A stretch of 11,517 nt of DNA, from contig JARFPV010000561.1 of assembly GCA_029288115.1 (NCBI GenBank), positions 1-11,517 on the forward strand, given 5' to 3'. Of this stretch, positions 5,837-11,517 are shown one piece after another. Made by a program: the position numbers and the translations under genes. This stretch comes from Akkermansiaceae bacterium. Lineage in GTDB: Bacteria > Verrucomicrobiota > Verrucomicrobiia > Verrucomicrobiales > Akkermansiaceae. Within the stretch, counting starts at the first letter, position 1. Every line of letters starts with the position of its first letter. The notes beneath the pieces were generated by a model. The model worked only from the letters and a program-made list of their open reading frames with translations. It did not search any database and was not told the origin of the DNA.

Positions 5837-6639
5837 TCGGCCAACTTGTAAAACTTGTCTACTGTGGGCTCAGTGTGAGCGGAAAAGGCCTCCAGGGTTT
5901 CGCCACGAGCCAGGGCGATGTGTTCGGCGGTAAATCGCGTGAACGCTGGTTCGTTCCGTTTGCCTCGATGCGGTACTGGGGCGAGGTAGGGGGAGTCCGT
6001 TTCCACCATGAATGATCCGGCTGGGCAGCGTTTGGCGGTATCGAGCACTGTGTCGGCATTCTTGAATGTGGCGATGCCGGTGAACGAAATCAGGCCGCCT
6101 AAATCGAGAATGGGTTGTGCTGCTTCCATGCTGAAGGGAAAGCAGTGGAAGACTGCGCGGACCTGATCGGAATATTTTCTATAGATAGCAATGGCATCCT
6201 GCAGTGAGGCGTCGCCAGATCGGTCGCGAGTGTGGATGACGATGTTTTTTTCCAGTTTCGCGGCGAGTTCGAAGTGCTGGTGAAGAAATTTGCGTTGGCG
6301 AGCGTGGTAATCCTCATCTGTCCAGCCTTTGGGTGCGGGGTGGTAGTAGTCGAGCCCAGTCTCGCCAATGGCGACGCAGCGTTCATGAAGGGCAAAGTTT
6401 TCGAGGTCGGTTAAGTAGTCGTCCGGTGTCTCATCAACATCACACGGGTGGATGCCGACGCAGGCAAAAACCTCGGGATGTTTTTCCGCGATATTGAGGT
6501 TTTCCTGGCAGTCTTGGAGATTGGTTGCGAGAGTTACCATTCGGGTGACGCCTTGTTCGTGCGCCCGGGTGATAACGTCCTCCAGTTCATCCTCGGAAAA
6601 CTTGTGGGATGCCAGATGGCAGTGTGAATCGGTGAGCAT
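5833..6639 (-). CDS. TatD-family metal-dependent hydrolase / DNase
   Basis: The 268-residue protein is full length for the family, with all metal-site motifs of the TatD TIM barrel in order. These are DSHCHL (H6, H8), GIHP (62-65), GETGLDYY with E93, the QRKFLHQHFELA helix, VIHTRD (H136), VFHCF (H165), FTGIATFKNA, and ETDSPYLAPVPHRGKRNEP with D215. The family consists of cytosolic metal-dependent nucleases (3'-5' exonuclease or DNA-repair type in E. coli TatD and YcfH); substrate in this host is unproven. It is the last gene of a four-gene minus-strand cluster, starting only 3 bases after the sulfatase stop, with no Shine-Dalgarno sequence, so translational coupling is likely. Its TAA shares the bases TTAA with the TAA of the converging membrane-protein gene. 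No terminator hairpin is evident past its stop. Confidence 0.93.
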   Translation of the reverse strand: MLTDSHCHLASHKFSEDELEDVITRAHEQGVTRMVTLATNLQDCQENLNIAEKHPEVFACVGIHPCDVDETPDDYLTDLENFALHERCVAIGETGLDYYHPAPKGWTDEDYHARQRKFLHQHFELAAKLEKNIVIHTRDRSGDASLQDAIAIYRKYSDQVRAVFHCFPFSMEAAQPILDLGGLISFTGIATFKNADTVLDTAKRCPAGSFMVETDSPYLAPVPHRGKRNEPAFTRFTAEHIALARGETLEAFSAHTEPTVDKFYKLAD

Positions 6640-6642
6640 GGG

Positions 6643-8013
6643 TTATTTTTTGCCGAACACAGGGCGTGCGTTTTGAGTGATTTCGGCATCGAGTTCCTTC
6701 ATGCGCTTGGTGAGTTTTGCGACACGGTCAGGGTGTTTCTCTGCGAGATTGTCTTTTTCTCCAAGGTCGGTAGAGAGGTTGAAGAGCATGGCTACAGGGG
6801 GCTTGTTCTTGGCTTTCCTGCGTGGTTGCTGAAGCAGGAGTTTCCAGTCGCCTTGGCGAATGCCTTCCAAAGTGCCGCGCGATGAATAGTGGAGGAACTC
6901 TTTGCGGGGACTGGTTTTGGTCTGGGTGAGCACTTGGGAGACGTCTAGGCCGTCGATTTTCTTTTCGGCTTTGAGCGGGTGGCCGGAGAGGGTGGCGATG
7001 GTGGGAAGCAGGTCGATGCTGCTGACGAGTTCGTTCGATGATTTTCCTGTGGGGACAGTACCGGGACACGAAATAATGAATGGAACGCGTTGTCCGCCTT
7101 CGAAAGTGGTGCCTTTTCCTGCTCTGAGAGGGCCTGCGCTACCGCCGTGGTTCTTGAATGAGAGCCAGGGGCCGTTATCGGTGGTGAAGATGATGTAGGT
7201 GTCCTTTTCGAGTTTCAGGTCGCGGATGGTTTTGAAGATGCGACCGCACTCGGCGTCGATGTGTTCAATGACGCATTTGTAGGCATTTTTAGGGTCAGGG
7301 TCTAACACATCGTCCGGCACATAGAGCGGTATGTGTGGCATGGTGTGCGGTAGGTAGAGGAAAAATGGTTTGTCTTTGTTTTTCTCGACAAATTTGATCG
7401 CTTCATCGGTGTAGCGCCGGGTGATGGTGCGTTGGTTGACGGGCACTTCGATGATTTTTTGATCGCGGATGAGGGGTGTTTTCCAGAGTGGGGAAAACTT
7501 GTCCTGATTCTTCCAGCTTTCGTCCTGGCTCATGCGTGGCTTGCCCTTGTTATCGGGATGGCTCATGTCATTCGAGTAGGGAATGCCGAAGTAGGAGTCG
7601 AAGCCGTTGGAGGTGGGGAGGGTTTCCGGGACGTGTCCCAGGTGCCATTTGCCGACGCATGCGGTGGCGTAGCCATTTGCCTTCAGGTGATCCGCAATGG
7701 TGAGTTCGTCTGGGTGCAGTCCGTGGGTGTGTGCGGGGAAAACGACGTGGCGGTGCATGCCGACGCGTTTTGGGTAACAGCCTGTTAAGAGTCCGGCTCG
7801 TGATGGTGAGCAGACGGGTGAGGGGACATGGAAGTCGGTCAGCTTCAACCCTTCTGCGGCGAGTTGATCGAGGTGCGGGGTTTTGATGGTTTTGGACCCA
7901 AAGCAGCCGAGGTCTCCATAGCCTTGGTCATCGGTGAAGATGATGATGAAGTTTGGGTCGCGTGCTAGAGCTGATGAGCAGCAGAGGAGTAGGATGATGA
8001 GGATGTGTTTCAT
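6643..8013 (-). CDS. Secreted sulfatase (arylsulfatase family, formylglycine type)
   Basis: The 456-residue protein starts with a signal peptide (residues 1-18, ending ALA before RDPN). The type I sulfatase fold follows: FTDDQGYGDLG with metal ligands D28 and D29, then C68-S69-P70-S71-R72. That CxPSR motif has C68 as the residue converted to formylglycine. Next come GKWHLGH (K122, H124), FFLYLPHTMPH (H223), and FTTDNGP with D279 and N280, and K300. The C-terminal part has DLLPT and the typical LFNL-DLGEKDNLA segment. It hydrolyses sulfate esters, probably of carbohydrates, in the periplasm or outside; the specific substrate cannot be read. Activity needs a formylglycine-generating enzyme or anaerobic sulfatase maturase, neither in the window. 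It lies 8 bases after the transporter stop and 3 bases before the TatD-family start, so the genes look co-transcribed. Sulfatases are abundant in marine and mucus-degrading Verrucomicrobiota. Its ATG has no Shine-Dalgarno sequence. Confidence 0.93.
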   Translation of the reverse strand: MKHILIILLLCCSSALARDPNFIIIFTDDQGYGDLGCFGSKTIKTPHLDQLAAEGLKLTDFHVPSPVCSPSRAGLLTGCYPKRVGMHRHVVFPAHTHGLHPDELTIADHLKANGYATACVGKWHLGHVPETLPTSNGFDSYFGIPYSNDMSHPDNKGKPRMSQDESWKNQDKFSPLWKTPLIRDQKIIEVPVNQRTITRRYTDEAIKFVEKNKDKPFFLYLPHTMPHIPLYVPDDVLDPDPKNAYKCVIEHIDAECGRIFKTIRDLKLEKDTYIIFTTDNGPWLSFKNHGGSAGPLRAGKGTTFEGGQRVPFIISCPGTVPTGKSSNELVSSIDLLPTIATLSGHPLKAEKKIDGLDVSQVLTQTKTSPRKEFLHYSSRGTLEGIRQGDWKLLLQQPRRKAKNKPPVAMLFNLSTDLGEKDNLAEKHPDRVAKLTKRMKELDAEITQNARPVFGKK

Positions 8014-8021
8014 GGTGGTGA

Positions 8022-9809
8022 TTATTCTTGGAGGTATGTTTTGGGTTTATACAGTATGGAGAAAGGTATGAACAGGATAGCGGTGATCAGCATGAGTTTG
8101 GTGAAAAACCAGAAGTAGGAGGCTCCCTCTAGCTTTGTTTGGCCTCCGGCAAAATAGCTGGTAGCGATCGGGTCGTCATTTGATTCGGGTGTCGTTTTTC
8201 CAGATTCTTCAGTAACCTGTTCTCTCTTCTTTTTGGCGAGCCAGGTTTCAGTTTCGTCAACTTTGTTCTCTTTTACAGAAACCATGACCCCGAGGTCCCA
8301 TTTTGTTTTTGGCAGTTTGTCTGGTCCGTCCGATGTGAGTCGGGCTTTCGTAGAGCTTATGAGTGTGTATCGCAGAGGGTTGCCCCAAGGATCTGTGATG
8401 CTGGAAACTGCCTTGGCTCCGTTTTCTGTAGTCGGTAGTTTCTTTGTTTGGAGGTAGATGCTTTTGATGGCGGCTGCACTTTCCTTGAGCAGAGGATGAG
8501 CGGGTGACAGGATTTCTCCCTCATCATTGAGTTTGAGGTCGTCATGCGAGTCTTTTTTTCCATCATACCCGGTATGCGAGGTATTCTTTTCCAGTTTGAT
8601 CTCTGGGATCTGGATGTAAACATTGATGAGGCCTGTGATGCCGTTGCCAACGAACACAGACAGCAGAAAAAGTCCCATGATGAACGATTTCATCTTGCGG
8701 GGTGCCTGGGTGTAGGAAAACTCGAGGCAGACGATGGATATGAGGATTTCTGCTGTGGTGAAGATGAGGTATGCGAGTAGTTGCCACCAGACAGATGGGG
8801 TTTCACCGCGATCAATGGCTTCTTGGGCCCAGGAAATAACGGCGAATGAAATCACCATGAGGAACAGACCTACGCCGATCTTCCTCAGTGGCGTGAGTGT
8901 GATGACTTTTGAAACGTTGGGATAGATGATCCAAGTAAAGATAGGGATGAGGACGAGAATGAGAAATGGGTTTGCGGCTTGTATTTGTGACGGAAGGACT
9001 TCCATGCCGAAGATGTGGCGGTCCATTTTTTCTGCCTGGAAGACCAGGGTGTTGGCGGTCTGGTCAAACAGGCACCAGAAGATCGCGACAAACAGGTAAA
9101 GCGGAATGAGTTTGCCAATGGCAACGAGGCCATCCCGGCTGAATAATTCGCTGCCGAATGCTTTGCCGTGTGCTGGGATGTGGACGAATTTGTGTCGACC
9201 CATCCAGAAGAATACGGTGGCCAATGCCATAAGAACTCCCGGAAGGCCAAATGCCCAGTGGGGACCGTGCCATTTGAGTATCCAGGGGATGGATATGTTA
9301 GATATGACTGCGCCGAAGTTGATGGAGAGGTAGAAGATATTGAAAATCTTTGTGATCAGGTGGCGGTTTTTTGCCCCGAATTGGTCTCCTACATGTGCGG
9401 AGACGCATGGTTTGATTCCACCCGCACCGATGGCGATGAGCCCAAGACCTGCCAACAGCCATATCTGCACGACGCCGCCGATGCCCATGAAGGCGAGTGA
9501 CAGGTGGCCTAGGCAGTAGACGATGGAGAGAGTGATGATGGTTCGGTATTTTCCGAAGAAAATATCGGCAATGAGTGCTCCGAAGAGTGGAGTGAGGTAA
9601 ACGGCGGAGTTGAAGAAGGAGACGTAGGCCGTTGCCTTGGCTTCGCTCATGGATTCGCCTCCTAGGACGCCAAGGTAATTGGCGAGAAATATCGCGAGCG
9701 CTGCCTTCATTCCGTAGAAGGAAAACCGTTCTGCGGCTTCGTTGGAGATGATGTAGGGGATGCCACCAGGCATTCCTTCGGTTTCCTTGGGGTGGGTGCG
9801 GTAGGGCAT
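8022..9809 (-). CDS. POT-family proton-dependent peptide transporter with an extracytoplasmic insert
   Basis: The 595-residue protein has the POT/PTR signatures E24-x-x-E27-R28-F29-S-F-Y-G (proton-coupling ExxERF motif), GAGGIKPCVSAHVGDQF (128-144) and FYLSINFGAVIS (159-170). Multiple membrane helices run to about residue 399, and one more lies at 566-587. Family members import di- and tripeptides with protons through the inner membrane. Between the last two helices is a soluble segment of about 160 residues (401-562) holding D473-P-W-G-N-P478 and S493-DGPDK. These resemble the C-terminal part of the pseudopilin GspG; by standard 12-helix topology the insert faces the periplasm. The start is ATG at 9809; an in-frame GTG at 9836 would overlap the HAD gene and add nine residues before the conserved region. 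It sits 10 bases after the HAD stop and 8 before the sulfatase, with no Shine-Dalgarno sequence. Confidence 0.9.
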   Translation of the reverse strand: MPYRTHPKETEGMPGGIPYIISNEAAERFSFYGMKAALAIFLANYLGVLGGESMSEAKATAYVSFFNSAVYLTPLFGALIADIFFGKYRTIITLSIVYCLGHLSLAFMGIGGVVQIWLLAGLGLIAIGAGGIKPCVSAHVGDQFGAKNRHLITKIFNIFYLSINFGAVISNISIPWILKWHGPHWAFGLPGVLMALATVFFWMGRHKFVHIPAHGKAFGSELFSRDGLVAIGKLIPLYLFVAIFWCLFDQTANTLVFQAEKMDRHIFGMEVLPSQIQAANPFLILVLIPIFTWIIYPNVSKVITLTPLRKIGVGLFLMVISFAVISWAQEAIDRGETPSVWWQLLAYLIFTTAEILISIVCLEFSYTQAPRKMKSFIMGLFLLSVFVGNGITGLINVYIQIPEIKLEKNTSHTGYDGKKDSHDDLKLNDEGEILSPAHPLLKESAAAIKSIYLQTKKLPTTENGAKAVSSITDPWGNPLRYTLISSTKARLTSDGPDKLPKTKWDLGVMVSVKENKVDETETWLAKKKREQVTEESGKTTPESNDDPIATSYFAGGQTKLEGASYFWFFTKLMLITAILFIPFSILYKPKTYLQE

Positions 9810-9819
9810 AAGAAATATG

Positions 9820-10497
9820 TTAGAGGTTGAGCGCACTGATCAATTCGCTCATGCTATGAATCGTGTGTGTCGGATTTAGATCCGCCAGAGCAGGTGGGTC
9901 ATGATATCCCCAGGTGGCGGCTATGGATGTCATGCCAGCGTTTTTGGCAGTTTCGAGGTCGATTGTCGAGTCACCGACGAGTGCGGTATGTGCTGGTGCG
10001 ATGGATAGTTCAGTGCAAATAGAGAGAGCACCAGATGGATCGGGTTTCGGTGGAATATCTCTGAGCTGGCCTCGGACAATGGGGAAATGGATATCCGGAA
10101 AAAGAAAATCGGTGATCTCTCGGCAATACTCATCGGGTTTGTTGGAAAAGACAGCGATGGTGATTTTTAGATCTGCAAGTATTGCCAGCGTCTCGATCAC
10201 TCCGGGATAGGGGTGAGTGCCGTCTCTCCAGGTCCGTGCGTAGTCGTTCCGCATTCCATCCACTAGCTTGTCCAGTTGATCACCCGTAACGGTGGGGGCT
10301 GCACGCTCGACCAGTTTTCCAATCCCGTTACCGATAAAGCCTCGAACGTCGGATTCAGGGTGGGTGTGAAGCCCCGCTGCATCGAGGGTCCTATTGAGAG
10401 ATGCCGCGATGCCGGGAAGCGAGTGCACGAGGGTTCCGTCCAAATCAAAAATAATGCCGCGAATCACGCTGGCGAGCATCGGGAGTAATCTCGGCAT
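9820..10497 (-). CDS. gph: HAD-superfamily phosphatase, phosphoglycolate phosphatase-like
   Basis: With the ATG at 10497 the protein has 225 residues, normal for Gph. HAD motif I is FDLDGTL (nucleophile D18, acid D20). The cap domain holds GFIGNGIGKLVERA (53-66), characteristic of phosphoglycolate phosphatases. Motif II is VFSNKP (S118), motif III PPKPDPSG (K151), and motif IV VGDSTIDLETAKNAG (D176, D180). The enzyme would dephosphorylate 2-phosphoglycolate, formed by oxidation or DNA repair, to glycolate in the cytosol; a related small phosphoester is possible. ATG at 10479 (219 residues) and TTG at 10503 are other starts, none with a good Shine-Dalgarno sequence. It is the first gene of the four-gene cluster, but only 19 bases separate its start from the terminator T-tract of the PEP-CTERM gene. 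Confidence 0.85.
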   Translation of the reverse strand: MPRLLPMLASVIRGIIFDLDGTLVHSLPGIAASLNRTLDAAGLHTHPESDVRGFIGNGIGKLVERAAPTVTGDQLDKLVDGMRNDYARTWRDGTHPYPGVIETLAILADLKITIAVFSNKPDEYCREITDFLFPDIHFPIVRGQLRDIPPKPDPSGALSICTELSIAPAHTALVGDSTIDLETAKNAGMTSIAATWGYHDPPALADLNPTHTIHSMSELISALNL

Positions 10498-10516
10498 GTT
10501 CAAGAACTACCCTACT

Positions 10517-10556
10517 AAAAAAATTCGGCCCCCATGTGCTGCAACACATGGGGGCC
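10517..10556 (-). terminator. Strong intrinsic terminator of the PEP-CTERM gene
   Basis: GGCCCCCATGTG (10527-10538) pairs perfectly over 12 bp with CACATGGGGGCC (10545-10556) around the loop CTGCAA. On the minus strand GAA and seven T follow (10523-10517). It is 33 bases past the stop of the PEP-CTERM gene. Confidence 0.93.
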
Positions 10557-10589
10557 TGCACTATCACACAGCAAATACACAATCATTTG

Positions 10590-11348
10590 CTAGATTTTTT
10601 CCTGGCGCTTCCGTCGGAAGGCGAGGGGGAACACGGACAGAACAAACAGAAAGGCGGTGGATGGTTCGGGAACAGCTGTCAGGGAGGAGAATTCGTTACT
10701 TCCGAGTGAGCTTACGCGATTATCACTGGTGCTCATCAGGGTGTTGAAGGTCTTGCCGGTGTCTGGGCCATCGGTGCCTTGCCAGCCGAAACGGATCTTG
10801 TATTCGGTGGTGTTATCGAACTTCCAAGCGGCGAGGTGTTGTCCGTCGCCACCGAGCTGGTCGGCGATTTGTTCAGCGGAAAGCATACTGGAAGCTCCGG
10901 TGACCTGGACGAATTCCATCATGAATCCACCGGATGTGTCGGAGAGGTCGGTGCCAAAGAATGACGAAGTGAAGGATGCGGGGCCTTGGGTGTTGTCAGT
11001 GCCGTTGGCGTAGAAGCGGACGGTGAAATCGGCATAGTGCAGTCCGTCGCCATTGGTTCCGGCGAAGACCGGTGCCCAGGCGGCGTTCTCGATGGCCTTT
11101 GGGTTCATGCTTTCGAGAGCACGGCTGTTGGGGCCATTTACTTCGAGCATGTTGATGTTGGTGAGGTTGTCGACCGTAACCACGGCATCGGTGCCTGAAA
11201 AGAAATTGGAGAAGCGGTATGAGGATCCTTGCTCGTTGGCGTTTCCTGCGATCAGCTCGGCTGCCCGTGAGTTCATGTTCTGCGCGGCGGCACTTCCGAT
11301 GAGGAAGCTGGCGATGGTGCAGAGACTGATGGATGTGCTGAGTTTCAT
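10590..11348 (-). CDS. PEP-CTERM sorting-domain exported protein
   Basis: The 252-residue product has a signal peptide (1-22, cleavage likely after SAAA before QNMN), a mature region of about 200 residues, and a PEP-CTERM sorting tail. The tail comprises VPEPS (226-230), the hydrophobic stretch TAFLFVLSVFPLAF (231-244) and the basic end RRKRQEKI. PEP-CTERM proteins are recognised by an exosortase, which cleaves at the motif and places them at the surface or in the extracellular matrix. No exosortase is in the window. The mature part is rich in Thr, Ser, Asn, Asp and Gly (for example GTDGPDTG), looks beta-rich and has few cysteines; I cannot assign a fold. Segments such as AELIAGNANEQGSSYRFSNF and TDAVVTVDNLTN recall other verrucomicrobial PEP-CTERM proteins, from memory only. 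It is monocistronic by its terminator, apart from possible read-through into the HAD gene. ATG at 11348 lacks a Shine-Dalgarno sequence. Confidence 0.9.
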   Translation of the reverse strand: MKLSTSISLCTIASFLIGSAAAQNMNSRAAELIAGNANEQGSSYRFSNFFSGTDAVVTVDNLTNINMLEVNGPNSRALESMNPKAIENAAWAPVFAGTNGDGLHYADFTVRFYANGTDNTQGPASFTSSFFGTDLSDTSGGFMMEFVQVTGASSMLSAEQIADQLGGDGQHLAAWKFDNTTEYKIRFGWQGTDGPDTGKTFNTLMSTSDNRVSSLGSNEFSSLTAVPEPSTAFLFVLSVFPLAFRRKRQEKI

Positions 11349-11517
11349 GAGTCGGATGGGTTGTTTTCCCGAAGGCAGGTGCAGTGTGCGATAAATTTCA
11401 AAAAATGCAAGATATTATTTATAAAAAACTTAATTTAAGGGTGTATTAGTTTAAAAACCATTCTGATATTACACCTTTCAAGACATTATAAACAACTTAT
11501 ATACAAGGGGTTATGAT
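11349..11517. promoter_or_regulatory. AT-rich upstream region of the PEP-CTERM gene
   Basis: Bases 11394-11517 are clearly richer in A and T than the coding regions, as expected for a promoter area. An exact TATAAT lies on the minus strand (11490-11485), but no TTGACA-like hexamer lies 16-18 bases ahead of it, and it would imply a leader of about 130 nt. A palindrome-like CTTAATTTAAG is at 11429-11439. No sigma-54 type GG/GC pair was seen. I see no gene at this edge. Confidence 0.3.

Noticed and set aside
7432..7788. 118-residue plus-strand frame
   Set aside because: Antisense to the conserved sulfatase core.
9810..9836. GTG at 9836 as start of the peptide transporter
   Set aside because: It would overlap the HAD gene by 17 bases and add residues before the conserved N-terminus; ATG at 9809 is the natural start.
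10570..10591. AGCAAAT...ATTTGCT hairpin followed by a T-run on the plus strand, like a terminator
   Set aside because: The stem is only 7 AU-rich pairs, overlaps the PEP-CTERM stop, and no plus-strand gene leads into it.

Overview
The window looks like chromosomal DNA from a Verrucomicrobiota bacterium, probably a marine or host-associated member of the Verrucomicrobiales. This is inferred from gene content: a large pilin-like protein of the type annotated as Verru_Chthon cassette protein A, a PEP-CTERM surface protein, a secreted sulfatase, a lysine-rich histone H1-like protein, and starts that almost all lack a Shine-Dalgarno sequence. There are no RNA genes, insertion sequences, CRISPR arrays or phage genes, so this is ordinary chromosome rather than an accessory island.

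Layout. Positions 1-2183 (minus) hold the N-terminal 727 codons of the pilin-like protein, which runs off the left edge. It is read from a candidate promoter whose 17-nt spacer is largely two homopolymer runs. A divergent plus-strand gene (2389-2844) encodes a CYTH/triphosphate tunnel enzyme. Converging on it is a minus-strand gene for a 159-residue H1-like protein (2980-3459) made mostly of 13-residue lysine repeats, with a clear terminator at 2921-2951. Further right on the minus strand are a secreted thioredoxin-fold protein without its catalytic cysteines (3681-4670) and a LysM lipoprotein (4775-5260), separated by a terminator. A small plus-strand membrane protein (5426-5836) ends in a four-base convergent overlap with the next block.

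That block (5833-10497, all minus) is a tight four-gene cluster: phosphoglycolate-phosphatase-like HAD enzyme, POT-family peptide transporter, sulfatase, and TatD-family hydrolase, with gaps of 10, 8 and 3 bases. The transporter carries an unusual soluble insert resembling the C-terminal part of type II secretion pseudopilin GspG. Upstream lies a PEP-CTERM protein (10590-11348) with its own strong terminator (10517-10556), placed just before the HAD start.

The genes fall into two themes: cell-surface and envelope functions (pilin-like protein, PEP-CTERM protein, LysM lipoprotein, secreted thioredoxin-like protein, secreted sulfatase, peptide uptake) and housekeeping (CYTH enzyme, HAD phosphatase, TatD nuclease, nucleoid protein). 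I see no clearly new multi-gene system. The best leads are the transporter insert, the homopolymer-spaced promoter, the regular 13-residue repeats, the redox-dead thioredoxin with a histidine-rich tail, and two terminators that leave no room for a promoter before the next gene.
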